Source: Clostridiales bacterium UBA735 (lineage in GTDB: Bacteria > Bacillota > Clostridia > Oscillospirales > Oscillospiraceae). From it: DNA of 7,753 nt. The notes beneath the pieces were generated by a model, which was not told the origin of the DNA, ran no database searches, and saw only the letters and a program-made list of their open reading frames with translations. The stretch is from positions 19,969 through 27,721 of the forward strand of contig DBLB01000080.1 in NCBI GenBank assembly GCA_002298695.1. The letters run 5' to 3'. Positions 1-6,784 of the stretch are shown here, in pieces; positions within the stretch are counted from its first letter, which is position 1, and each line of letters starts with the position of its first letter. The translations under genes and the position numbers were made by a program.

Positions 1-468
1 TGTTCTGAGATCATGGGCTTGAAATGGGCGAACGTCGACCTGAAAAATGGGCTAATCCACATTCGCGGTTCCAGTGTCTATGATTCCGAGAACAAGCTTG
101 TCAATAAGCCAGACAACAAGAACGCTTCTTCCCGCCGAACGGTTCCAATCATGATTCCGCGCCTGAAAGCTCTATTGACCGCCGCGACACAGACAGGGGA
201 ATTTGTGGTCACTTGCAATCCAAACACGATCTGGTCACAAGTAAACCGTATCTGCGCCGAAAACAACTTGCCTCTGATCGGGACGCACGGTCTCCGCCAT
301 TCATTCTGTTCACTTGCCTATCATCTCGGCGTATCCGAAAAAGTTGCGATGCAGATCGGCGGCTGGGCTGACTACCAGACCATGCGAAAAATCTATACCC
401 ATGTAGCAGAATCTGACGTGTCAAAATCAGTCTCTGCCATCACTTCGTTTTTTGACAAGGACATATAA
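1..468 (+). CDS. Tyrosine recombinase/phage-type integrase, C-terminal catalytic part (5' truncated by window)
   Basis: The reading frame is open from base 1, so the gene begins outside the window; 155 residues are visible. It opens with CSEIMGLKW, the segment that directly follows the first catalytic Arg in tyrosine recombinases, so that Arg lies just off the edge. Visible catalytic residues, numbered from base 1, are a probable Lys40 in the beta-hairpin (NKNASSRRTVPI), His96 and Arg99 in HGLRHSF, Trp122 in IGGW (Trp replacing the more common His) and the nucleophile Tyr132 in IYTHV. The family cuts and rejoins DNA through a 3'-phosphotyrosyl link to integrate and excise phages, ICEs and genomic islands. 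The gene is visibly less GC-rich than purAB next door and points at the 3' end of a tRNA-Leu, which fits an integrated element lying to the left. The type of element cannot be told from this piece. Confidence 0.93.
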   Translation, partial: CSEIMGLKWANVDLKNGLIHIRGSSVYDSENKLVNKPDNKNASSRRTVPIMIPRLKALLTAATQTGEFVVTCNPNTIWSQVNRICAENNLPLIGTHGLRHSFCSLAYHLGVSEKVAMQIGGWADYQTMRKIYTHVAESDVSKSVSAITSFFDKDI

Positions 469-469
469 G

Positions 470-517
470 TCCGTGTCAAATTCCGTGGCCAATTCCGTGG
501 CCAAATTTGTGTCCGGA
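470..517 (+). repeat. Four tandem 12-bp repeats just after the integrase stop
   Basis: Four consecutive 12-base units begin one base after the integrase stop: TCCGTGTCAAAT, TCCGTGGCCAAT, TCCGTGGCCAAA and a diverged TTTGTGTCCGGA. The second and third differ at one base. Repeats of this size between an integrase gene and its attachment site resemble arm-type integrase binding sites. That role is inferred; the repetition itself is seen directly. Confidence 0.6.
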
Positions 518-595
518 TTCGCAATATCTCAGTATGAAAGCGCGGACAAACGTATGGAATTACGGACTGGGAAAATGGCGAAACCCATTGAGAAT

Positions 596-639
596 AAAAG
601 AAAAACCAGCAATCTCAACTGATTGCTGGTTTTTCTTTT
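596..639. terminator. Bidirectional intrinsic terminator between integrase and tRNA-Leu
   Basis: A perfect 19-bp inverted repeat (596-614 against 621-639) encloses the 6-base loop TCAACT. The core CCAGCAATC/GATTGCTGG is GC-containing, and the outer stem gives TTTTTCTTTT after the hairpin on both strands. On the minus strand it begins three bases beyond the tRNA CCA, so it probably ends the tRNA transcript. On the plus strand it would end the integrase transcript. Confidence 0.85.
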
Positions 640-641
640 AT

Positions 642-668
642 TGGTGCGCGAGGCGGGACTTGAACCCG
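642..668 (-). other. Candidate attachment site in the 3' end of tRNA-Leu
   Basis: Tyrosine recombinases commonly use the T arm plus 3' end of a tRNA gene as attB, and the element then restores that end. Here an integrase gene lies on the 3' side of an intact tRNA with only repeats and a terminator between them. The interval given is the T arm through CCA. The exact core cannot be fixed because the other end of the element, which should carry a direct repeat of this sequence, is outside the window. Confidence 0.4.
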
Positions 669-729
669 CACGTCCGGAGTGGACACTAGAACCTGAATCT
701 AGCGAGTCTGCCAATTCCACCACTCGCGC
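642..729 (-). tRNA. tRNA-Leu, anticodon CAG
   Basis: Read on the minus strand this is an 88-nt type II tRNA. The acceptor stem GCGCGAG (723-729) pairs with CTCGCGC (646-652), followed by discriminator A and an encoded CCA (642-644). The anticodon stem CTAGA/TCTAG encloses the loop TTCAGGT, with anticodon CAG at 693-695, reading the leucine codon CUG. A long variable arm with a GTCC/GGAC stem is present, as expected for tRNA-Leu, and the T arm carries GGTTCAAGTCC. Its 3' end faces the integrase, so it is the likely target of the integrated element and has been kept intact. Confidence 0.97.
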
Positions 730-760
730 AGCTTTTTGCGCGTCTCTCGACTGCTGGAAT

Positions 761-789
761 ATCATAGCACGCCGGGCGCGTTTTGTCAA
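761..789 (-). promoter_or_regulatory. Promoter of tRNA-Leu
   Basis: On the minus strand there is a perfect -35 box TTGACA (784-789), a 17-base spacer and a -10 box TATGAT (761-766). The -10 is preceded by TGC, which also gives an extended -10. Transcription would start near 754, about 25 bases before the mature tRNA 5' end. This near-consensus strength is typical of stable RNA genes. Confidence 0.9.
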
Positions 790-862
790 GAACTTTCCCG
801 CGTTTTTTCTCCGCTTTTTCTTATTATTAGTCAATTTTATAGAAAACATGAGTAACAGTTGT

Positions 863-916
863 TTTACTTATGTATATAAAGCGGTTATAATACAAGCAAA
901 ATGAACTGTAAAGGAG
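863..916 (+). promoter_or_regulatory. Promoter and ribosome site of purA-purB
   Basis: A consensus -10 TATAAT at 886-891 lies 17 bases after a weaker -35, TTTACT (863-868), which matches TTGACA at four of six positions. AAGGAG at 911-916 sits seven bases before the purA ATG. The predicted start near 898 leaves a 5' leader of only about 25 bases, so there is no room for a riboswitch. I see no clear PurR-type operator. Confidence 0.75.
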
Positions 917-923
917 CTTTTTT

Positions 924-2198
924 ATGAGCAACTGTGCAATTGTGGGAATCAACTGGGGCGACGAAGGCAAGGGCAGAATGGTCGACCTCATCGCAAAGGA
1001 ATATGACATCGTCTGCCGGTATCAGGGCGGCAACAACGCGGGTCACACCGTCGTCAACGAGTACGGCAAGTTCGCGCTGCATCTGATCCCGTCCGGCATT
1101 TTCCTGAAGGGCGTCGTCAACGTGCTGGGCAACGGCGTCGTCATCGATCTGGAGCATCTGTGGGGCGAGATCCAGTCCCTGCAGGAGGCCGGGATCGAGA
1201 TCACGCCGGAGAATTTCAAGATCTCCGACCGCGCGACCATCGTCTTCCCCTATCACCGTGCGCTGGACGGGCTGGAAGAGGCCCGTCTGAAGGACAAGAA
1301 GTACGGCTCCACCCTGCGCGGCATTGCGCCGGTCTACTCGGACAAGTATCAGAAGAAGACCATCATGATGGGCGAGCTGCTGTATCCGGAATACCTCAAG
1401 AAGCGGCTGGCCAGCATTCTGGAATGGAAGAATCTTACGATTCAGAACGTCTACGGCGCAGAGCCGTATAAACTGGACGACATGCTGGCATGGTGCGACG
1501 AGTTCGGTTCGAAGCTCGCGCCGTTCATCTGCGACACCTCGAAGTATCTCTACGAGGCCGAGAAGGCCGGGAAGAACATCATGTTCGAGGCCCAGCTCGG
1601 CGCGCTGCGCGATATCGATTTCGGCATTTTCCCGTACACGTCTTCCTCTTCCTCGAACGCCGGCTACGCCTGCGTGGGCGCGGGCATTCCGGGCAGCCAC
1701 GTCGACCGCACCGTCGGCATTGTGAAGGCGTACTCCACCTGCGTCGGCGAGGGCCCGTTCACAGCAGAATGGTTCGGCGAGGAGGCCGAGCAGCTGCGGC
1801 AGGCAGGCGGCGAATACGGTGCATCTACGGGCCGGCCGCGCCGCGTGGGGCCGATCGATCTGGTCGCGACGCGCTACGGCGTGCGCATCCAGGGCGCGAC
1901 CGAGGTTGCACTGACGAAGCTCGATGTGCTGTCCTACATGAAGGAAATCCCCATCTGCGTGCAGTATGAGGTAGGTGGTCAAAAGACCGACGATTTCCCG
2001 TTCACTGCGGTCATTGACGAGGCGAAGCCTGTTTTTACGGCGATGCCCGGCTGGAACTGCGACATCTCCGGCGTGCGCCGCTGGGAGGACCTCCCCGTTG
2101 AAGCGCGGAATTATGTGGAATATGTAGAGCAGGCAATCGGCTGCCACATCCGCTATGTCTCCGTCGGCGCGGCGCGCGACGAGTATCTGACGCGCTGA
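924..2198 (+). CDS. purA: Adenylosuccinate synthetase
   Basis: Cytosolic enzyme of AMP synthesis that condenses IMP with aspartate, using GTP, to form adenylosuccinate. It has 424 residues, the usual length for bacterial PurA (about 430). The N-terminal phosphate loop is WGDEGKGR at 11-18, with Asp13 in the position of the catalytic base and Lys16 present. The usual Lys after GKG is replaced by Arg18, a conservative change. NNAGHT at 37-42 supplies the catalytic His41. The IMP/aspartate loop STGRPRR is at 301-307, and the guanine-recognition motif TKLD at 331-334. The ATG is preceded by AAGGAG at a seven-base spacing, which fixes the start. It is first in an operon with purB, whose start lies only nine bases after the purA stop, so the two steps from IMP to AMP are made from one transcript. 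Confidence 0.98.
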   Translation: MSNCAIVGINWGDEGKGRMVDLIAKEYDIVCRYQGGNNAGHTVVNEYGKFALHLIPSGIFLKGVVNVLGNGVVIDLEHLWGEIQSLQEAGIEITPENFKISDRATIVFPYHRALDGLEEARLKDKKYGSTLRGIAPVYSDKYQKKTIMMGELLYPEYLKKRLASILEWKNLTIQNVYGAEPYKLDDMLAWCDEFGSKLAPFICDTSKYLYEAEKAGKNIMFEAQLGALRDIDFGIFPYTSSSSSNAGYACVGAGIPGSHVDRTVGIVKAYSTCVGEGPFTAEWFGEEAEQLRQAGGEYGASTGRPRRVGPIDLVATRYGVRIQGATEVALTKLDVLSYMKEIPICVQYEVGGQKTDDFPFTAVIDEAKPVFTAMPGWNCDISGVRRWEDLPVEARNYVEYVEQAIGCHIRYVSVGAARDEYLTR

Positions 2199-2207
2199 GG
2201 CATGGCG

Positions 2208-3623
2208 ATGAAGGATCGATACGAAAGTCCGCTGGCGTCGCGCTACGCCTCGGACTACATGCTGCATCTGTTTTCGCCGGACATGCGGTTTGAGACGTGG
2301 CGGAAACTCTGGGTGTCGCTGGCAAAGGCGCAGCATGCGCTGGGGCTGCCGGTGACGCAGGAACAGGTCGACGAGCTGGCCGCGCACGTCTCCCCGATCG
2401 ACTATGAACTGGTTGCGGCGAAGGAAAAGGAGCTGCGGCACGACGTCATGGCGCACATCTACGCCTTCGGCGCGGCCGCACCGGGCGCGAAGGGCATCAT
2501 CCACCTCGGCGCAACGAGCTGCTATGTGACGGACAATGCCGACCTTGTTCTCTATCGGGATGCGCTGGTCTATCTGCGCGGGCAGTTGGAGCAGGTCATG
2601 GTGCAGCTGGCGGATTTTGCAGACCGCTACGCCGCCCTCCCCTGCCTTGGCTACACGCACTATCAGCCGGCGCAGCTCGTGACCGTCGGCAAGCGCGCGG
2701 CGCTCTGGCTTCAGGATCTGATGCTCGACCTGGAAGAGCTGAACGACGTGATTGCGGCCATCCGCTTCCTCGGCTGCCGCGGCACGACCGGCACGGAGGC
2801 CAGCTTCCTTGAGCTTTACCACGGCGACACCGCAAAGATCGATGAAATGAACCGCATGATCGCCGCCGACTTCGGCTTTGACCGGCTCTATGACGTCTGC
2901 GGCCAGACCTATCCGCGCAAGCTGGACAGCCGGATCCTGAACGCTCTGTCCTCCATCGCGCAGAGCTGTTACCGCTTTGCAAATGACGTCCGCCTGTTAC
3001 AGCACGACCGGCAGGTGGAAGAACCGTTTGAATCGACGCAGGTAGGCTCCTCCGCGATGGCCTACAAGCGCAACCCAATGCGCTGCGAGCGGATCTGCTC
3101 GCTGGCCCGCTATGTGATGGCCGACGCGCTGAATGCGCCGATGACCGCCTCCACGCAGTGGCTGGAACGGACGCTCGACGATTCGGCGAACCGCCGCATT
3201 TCCCTCCCGGAGGGCTTCCTCGCCGTGGACGGTATTCTGCGCCTGATGCAGAACGTGACGGCAGGACTGCGCGTCAACGAGAAGATCGTCGCGAAGTTCG
3301 TCGCGGACTATCTGCCGTTCATCGCGACGGAAAATCTGCTGATGGTCGCGGTCGAGCGCGGCGGCGACCGGCAGCTGGTGCATGAGATCATCCGCCGCGC
3401 ATCCATGCGCGCGACCGAGGCGATGAAAAACGGCGAGCCGTGGGACCTCATCGCAGAGCTTGCCGCCGAGCCGGCCTTTGGCCTCAGTGAGGCCGAGATC
3501 CGCGCGGAGATGAAGCCGGAGGCTTACATCGGCCGCTGCCCGGAGCAGGTCGCGGCCTTCACGGCAAAATGCCGCGCACTTTGTACAAAAGCCGCAGGCG
3601 GCAGTGTGGTGATCACACTCTGA
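2208..3623 (+). CDS. purB: Adenylosuccinate lyase
   Basis: Fumarase/aspartase-superfamily lyase that releases fumarate from adenylosuccinate (giving AMP) and from SAICAR (giving AICAR); active as a cytosolic homotetramer. The superfamily signature GSSAMAYKRNPM is at residues 280-291 (numbered from 2208), with catalytic-loop Ser281/Ser282. His151 in YTHYQPAQL matches the second catalytic site. The N-terminus (YESPLASRYAS), RHDVMAHIYAFG, GIIHLGATSCYVTDN, and ERTLDDSANRRI are close to my recollection of animal ADSL rather than to E. coli PurB. The signature has Ala where most members have Pro (SSAMPYKRNP). The start at 2208 is chosen because GAGG at 2197-2200 lies seven bases away; the in-frame ATG at 2202 would add two residues but sits one base from that site. 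Length is 471 residues, close to human ADSL (484). A strong terminator follows. Confidence 0.97.
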   Translation: MKDRYESPLASRYASDYMLHLFSPDMRFETWRKLWVSLAKAQHALGLPVTQEQVDELAAHVSPIDYELVAAKEKELRHDVMAHIYAFGAAAPGAKGIIHLGATSCYVTDNADLVLYRDALVYLRGQLEQVMVQLADFADRYAALPCLGYTHYQPAQLVTVGKRAALWLQDLMLDLEELNDVIAAIRFLGCRGTTGTEASFLELYHGDTAKIDEMNRMIAADFGFDRLYDVCGQTYPRKLDSRILNALSSIAQSCYRFANDVRLLQHDRQVEEPFESTQVGSSAMAYKRNPMRCERICSLARYVMADALNAPMTASTQWLERTLDDSANRRISLPEGFLAVDGILRLMQNVTAGLRVNEKIVAKFVADYLPFIATENLLMVAVERGGDRQLVHEIIRRASMRATEAMKNGEPWDLIAELAAEPAFGLSEAEIRAEMKPEAYIGRCPEQVAAFTAKCRALCTKAAGGSVVITL

Positions 3624-3655
3624 GTTTTCGGCATTCTGCGCAATCCGGATAAATC

Positions 3656-3696
3656 CCCCCGGTTCCTTTTCTCTGGGAAAGGAACCGGGGGCATTG
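3656..3696 (+). terminator. Terminator of the purA-purB operon
   Basis: A perfect 14-bp stem, CCCCCGGTTCCTTT (3656-3669) with AAAGGAACCGGGGG (3678-3691), closes an 8-base loop. It lies 32 bases after the purB stop and is followed by the T-rich CATTGTGTTTT on the plus strand. It is GC-rich and strong, though the U tract is interrupted. Confidence 0.82.
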
Positions 3697-3848
3697 TGTT
3701 TTATAGCGCTGCGGATTCGCCGGAGCGTTTGCGCGGAATCGGTGCATGCCGCCGGGCGGACAGGGTCGTCCGCCCCTACAGGGTGCGGCGGAAAATTGAG
3801 GGGTATTCCGGAGAGCGGAGCCAGATGAGGGTGTATCCGGGCAAGGTC
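3697..3848. repeat. Intergenic stretch with a GC-rich palindromic repeat
   Basis: This gap between two convergent operons holds no credible gene. It contains an 8-bp stem, GGGCGGAC (3754-3761) with GTCCGCCC (3768-3775), around the loop AGGGTC and followed by CTACAGGG. A looser inverted pair GATTC/GAATC occurs at about 3715-3740. The GGGCGGAC...GTCCGCCCCTACA form resembles short palindromic repeats I recall as scattered between genes in many gut Clostridia. Only one copy is present here, so the repeat family itself is inferred. Confidence 0.4.
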
Positions 3849-3886
3849 AAAACTCCCCTGTTCACAGGCGTGAACAGGGGTGTTTT
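3849..3886 (-). terminator. Terminator of the ABC transporter operon
   Basis: CCCCTGTTCAC (3855-3865) pairs perfectly with GTGAACAGGGG (3870-3880) around the 4-base loop AGGC. One T-T mismatch follows, then AAAAC/GTTTT extends the stem. On the minus strand the hairpin is six bases beyond the ATPase stop codon and ends in AGTTTT. The symmetry means it could also stop plus-strand transcripts. Confidence 0.85.
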
Positions 3887-3892
3887 ATGGTC

Positions 3893-4687
3893 TCAGGAGA
3901 GCAGCACGGCGTCCGTCTCTTCCTGTACGCCGGTCTTCTGCGCGAAGCGCGCCAGCAGATCGGCCTTTGTCAGCTTTTTCTTCTCTTCACCGGAAATATC
4001 CAGCACGATCCGGCCCTGATCCATCATGATCAGGCGGTTGCCGTGGCGGATGGCATCCGACATGTTGTGTGTGATCATCATGGCGGTCAGCTTGTGCTCC
4101 TGAATGATCTGATCCGACAGCTCCAGCACCTTGGCCGCCGTTCCGGGGTCGAGCGCCGCCGTGTGCTCGTCGAGCAGAAGCAGCTTCGGTGTTTGCAGCG
4201 CCGCCATCAGCAGCGTCAGCGCCTGCCGCTGGCCGCCGGAGAGCAGGCCGACCTTCGCGGTCATACGGTCTTCCAGGCCGAGACCCAGCCGCGCCAGCTG
4301 CTCGCGGTAGATCGTGCGCTCTTTCTGGGAGATGCCCCAGCGGAGCGTCCGCTTCTGCCCGCGACGGTAGGCCAGCGCCAGATTTTCCTCGATCTGCATG
4401 TTGGGCGCCGTGCCCATCATCGGGTCCTGGAACACGCGTCCGATATACGGCGCGCGCTTGTATTCCGGCATTCCCGTCACGTCGACGCCGCCGATCTCAA
4501 TGCTGCCCTCGTCCACCGGCCACACGCCGGCTACGGCGTTCAGCAGCGTGGACTTACCCGCGCCGTTGCCGCCGATGACCGTGACGAAATCGCCGTCGGC
4601 CAGCTCCAGGCTGAGATCGCGCAGGGCCATTTTTTCATTGATGGTTCCGCGGTTGAAGGTTTTCGCGATATGTTCGATTTTCAGCAT
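3893..4687 (-). CDS. ABC transporter ATP-binding protein (putative tryptophan/tyrosine transport family, TrpZ-like)
   Basis: Cytoplasmic ATPase subunit that powers uptake through the adjacent permease. It has 264 residues and all core motifs: Walker A GGNGAGKST at 39-47, Q-loop Gln87 in VFQDP, signature LSGGQRQ at 149-155, Walker B LLLLDE at 169-174, D-loop ALD at 178-180 and H-loop His207 in ITHN. Walker B continues as DEHTAALD with His instead of the common Pro, which I associate with the COG1101 family paired with ABC_sub_bind-type binding proteins. The ATG follows the permease stop by four bases, with a purine-rich AAAGGGG in the end of that gene, so the two are translationally close. An ATG overlapping the permease stop (TAATG) meets a stop after three codons and is not the start. 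The aromatic substrate is inferred from the family name and the operon leader. Confidence 0.93.
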   Translation of the reverse strand: MLKIEHIAKTFNRGTINEKMALRDLSLELADGDFVTVIGGNGAGKSTLLNAVAGVWPVDEGSIEIGGVDVTGMPEYKRAPYIGRVFQDPMMGTAPNMQIEENLALAYRRGQKRTLRWGISQKERTIYREQLARLGLGLEDRMTAKVGLLSGGQRQALTLLMAALQTPKLLLLDEHTAALDPGTAAKVLELSDQIIQEHKLTAMMITHNMSDAIRHGNRLIMMDQGRIVLDISGEEKKKLTKADLLARFAQKTGVQEETDAVLLS

Positions 4688-4691
4688 CCCA

Positions 4692-5666
4692 TTACCGCCC
4701 CTTTCCGCTCAGTTTCTTCGCATGGGAGAACGAGCTCTTCGCCTGGGCCTGCAGATGCGGCACGGCGAGGAAAATCGCCACGATGATGGCCGTGAACAGC
4801 TTGAGGTCGTTCGGATCCAGCTTCAGCCAGAGGATGACGACCATGACCGCGTAGTAGATCACGCCGCCGAACACCACAAACGCCAGGCGCACAGCGAAAT
4901 TGCAGCCTTTCTTAAAAATGGCGTCGCAGAGGACCTCGCCGATGATGATCGCGGCGAGGCCGATGACGATCGCGCCGCGGCCCATGCTGACGTCCGCCGT
5001 GCCCTGATACTGGGTCATCAGACCGCCCGCGAGGGCGACCATGCCGTTCGAGAGGCCGAGGCCGATGACCTTCATCGTCTCGATGTGGATGCCCTGCGCG
5101 CGGCTCATCGCGGGGTTGGAGCCCGTGGCGCGCATCGCGCTGCCCTGTTCGGTGCCGAAGTACCAGTAGAGCAGTCCGATCGCGACGACCGCGAGCACGA
5201 AGCCCACGGCGATCGCCTGCGGCACATAGAGCGACGAGAGCAGGAAGCCCTTCGGCCCCTCCCAGAACATGCCGAACTTTTTGATGCTCGCCGTCTGGTT
5301 GGCCTTTGTCATGATGCGCAGGTTGATGGAATAGAGGGAAAACTGCGTCAGGATACCGGCAAGGATGGCCGGGATGCCGAGTTTGGTGTGCAGCAGGCCG
5401 GTCACAAGGCCGGTCAGCACGCCCGCCGCGAACGCCGCCAGCAGCGCCGCCCACGACGGCCAGCCCGCCAGCAGCAGCATGACCGTCACCGCGCCGCCGG
5501 TCGCGAACGAGCCGTCCACAGTCAGGTCGGCGATGTCGAGCACGCGGAACGTGATGAACACGCCCAGCGCCATCAGGCCCCAGATAATGCCCTGCGCCGC
5601 CGCGGCCGGCATTCTGGAGAGCAAATTTGCCACGCTCAAGGAACCAAAGTATGCGGATAGGCTCAT
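4692..5666 (-). CDS. ABC transporter permease (BPD_transp_2 type, TrpY-like)
   Basis: Integral membrane subunit of the importer, 324 residues, with about eight or nine hydrophobic segments (for example near residues 22-42, 59-78, 80-92, 148-168, 196-216 and 232-246). The conserved LSNGMVALAGGLMTQYQG followed by DVSMGRGAIVIGLAAIIIGE is typical of the branched-chain/sugar-type permease superfamily, in the branch that accompanies COG2984 binding proteins. The N-terminal IIWGLMALGVFITFRVLDIADLTVDGSF also fits. The C-terminus is basic and soluble (HAKKLSGKGR). The ATG at 5666 has TGAGG eight bases upstream. It lies 27 bases after the binding-protein stop and four bases before the ATPase gene, in the middle of a three-gene operon. 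A single permease gene suggests a homodimeric channel. Confidence 0.93.
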   Translation of the reverse strand: MSLSAYFGSLSVANLLSRMPAAAAQGIIWGLMALGVFITFRVLDIADLTVDGSFATGGAVTVMLLLAGWPSWAALLAAFAAGVLTGLVTGLLHTKLGIPAILAGILTQFSLYSINLRIMTKANQTASIKKFGMFWEGPKGFLLSSLYVPQAIAVGFVLAVVAIGLLYWYFGTEQGSAMRATGSNPAMSRAQGIHIETMKVIGLGLSNGMVALAGGLMTQYQGTADVSMGRGAIVIGLAAIIIGEVLCDAIFKKGCNFAVRLAFVVFGGVIYYAVMVVILWLKLDPNDLKLFTAIIVAIFLAVPHLQAQAKSSFSHAKKLSGKGR

Positions 5667-5693
5667 AGCGAAAACCTCATTTCTTGTTTAGGA

Positions 5694-6761
5694 TCACTCC
5701 TCGATGGCCTCGTAGCCTTCGGGGACCGTGATGCCGAGCGCTTCGCAGCGGGAGGGCACATATTTCTTGACGGGGTTCTGGTAGTACTCGATGGGCATTT
5801 CGGAAATATCGGCCTCGCCGGTCAGGATCTTGACGGCCATCTTGCCGGTGGTCACGCCGAGGTCATAGTAATTGATGGAGAGCGTCGCAATGCCGCAGCC
5901 CTTGCAGATACCTTCTTCGCCGGCCACGATGGGGATGCCTGCGGGCTCGGCCACATTGTTGATGGCCTCGGTGCAGGAGGCAGCGGTGTTGTCGGTCGGG
6001 ATGTAAAGCGCGTCGCACTCGCCGCAGGCCGTGGCCGTGACCGTGGCAACGTCATTGGAGTCGGCAAACGTGTAGACGTTGACGGTGACGCCAGCCTCTT
6101 CCAGCACAGCCTTCACGACGTCTGCCTGATAGACGGAGTTGGGCTCGGCAGAGCAGTACAGGATGCCGACGGTCTTCGCGTCCGGAACGAGCTCCAGAAG
6201 CATCTGCGCCTGCTGATCGAGCGGCGCAAGGTCGGACGTGCCGGAGACATTGCCGCCGACGGTACCGTTGAAGTCGTCAATGTCCAGCGCCACGCCGTAC
6301 TCGGTGACAGCCGTGCCGAGGATGGGGATGGTCTGCGTCGCGGAGACGGCGGCCTGCAGAGCCGGTGTCGCGTTGGCGAGGATCAGGTCGACATTGGAGG
6401 CCGCAAAGCCTGCGCAGATCGTGCCGCAGGTGGGGATGTCGTTGGAAGCATTCTGCTCTTCAAAGACGACCTTGTCGCCCAGCGCCTCGGTCAGCGCGTC
6501 CTTGAAGCCCTGCGTCGCGGCATCGAGCGCCTCGTGCTGCACGAGCTGGCAGATACCGACGGTGTAGACTTTGCCGTCGTCGGCCGTGTCCGCCGGTTCG
6601 CTGTCTGCGGCGGCAGTGTCGGTGCTTTCCGCCGTGTCAGCCGCCGGTTCGGCGGGGGCAGCGGCGTCGTTCGCGGTGTCTGCGGCAGGGGTACCCGCGC
6701 AGGCGGTCAGGGCCAGCAGCATGCAGACTGCCAGCAGCAGGGCGATTACATTCTTTTTCAT
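5694..6761 (-). CDS. ABC transporter substrate-binding lipoprotein (ABC_sub_bind family, TrpX-like)
   Basis: Extracytoplasmic binding protein that hands substrate to the permease. It has 355 residues. A lipoprotein signal peptide has basic KK at 2-3, a hydrophobic core and lipobox LTAC, with Cys21 the lipidated residue. A low-complexity Ala/Asp/Glu/Pro/Thr linker (about 22-62) follows, then a two-lobed type I fold beginning KVYTVGICQLVQHEALD. Family hallmarks include ILANATPALQA, PILGTAVTE, VGILYCSAEPNS, DALYIPTDNT, and LSINYYDLGVTTGKMAVKIL. The family is annotated as putative tryptophan/tyrosine transport; from memory the C. difficile relative CD0873 binds tyrosine. The mature domain has ten cysteines besides Cys21 (including CGTIC, CGEC and CKGC), which is many for an exported protein. 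AAAAGGAG ends nine bases before the ATG. The gene is first in the operon, directly after an attenuator-like terminator. Confidence 0.94.
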   Translation of the reverse strand: MKKNVIALLLAVCMLLALTACAGTPAADTANDAAAPAEPAADTAESTDTAAADSEPADTADDGKVYTVGICQLVQHEALDAATQGFKDALTEALGDKVVFEEQNASNDIPTCGTICAGFAASNVDLILANATPALQAAVSATQTIPILGTAVTEYGVALDIDDFNGTVGGNVSGTSDLAPLDQQAQMLLELVPDAKTVGILYCSAEPNSVYQADVVKAVLEEAGVTVNVYTFADSNDVATVTATACGECDALYIPTDNTAASCTEAINNVAEPAGIPIVAGEEGICKGCGIATLSINYYDLGVTTGKMAVKILTGEADISEMPIEYYQNPVKKYVPSRCEALGITVPEGYEAIEE

Positions 6762-6770
6762 GATGGTTTT

Positions 6771-6778
6771 CTCCTTTT
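6771..6778 (-). promoter_or_regulatory. Ribosome site of the binding-protein gene, just past the leader terminator
   Basis: On the minus strand AAAAGGAG lies nine bases before the ATG at 6761. It is only about a dozen bases past the T tract of the leader terminator, so the hairpin sits in the 5' UTR of the operon and must be read through for transporter expression. Confidence 0.8.
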
Positions 6779-6784
6779 GCAGTG

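Noticed and set aside
507..904. Open frames on both strands through the tRNA (plus-strand 60 and 93 codons, minus-strand 106 codons) with products such as ARRDLNPHVRSGH and VVELADSLDSGSS
   Set aside because: These peptides are direct translations of the tRNA-Leu gene, a well-known type of false protein in databases. The tRNA fold, promoter and terminator explain the stretch.
885..2822. 645-codon open frame on the minus strand across purA and the start of purB
   Set aside because: Antisense to two clearly recognised enzymes. GC-rich third positions on the plus strand keep the opposite frame free of stops. The product is Arg/His/Ala/Val-rich with no domain and no ribosome site.
3887..5660. Plus-strand open frames of 299 and 420 codons over the ATPase and permease genes
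   Set aside because: They mirror the coding frames of the transporter genes and give low-complexity His/Arg/Asp-rich peptides with no recognisable fold.
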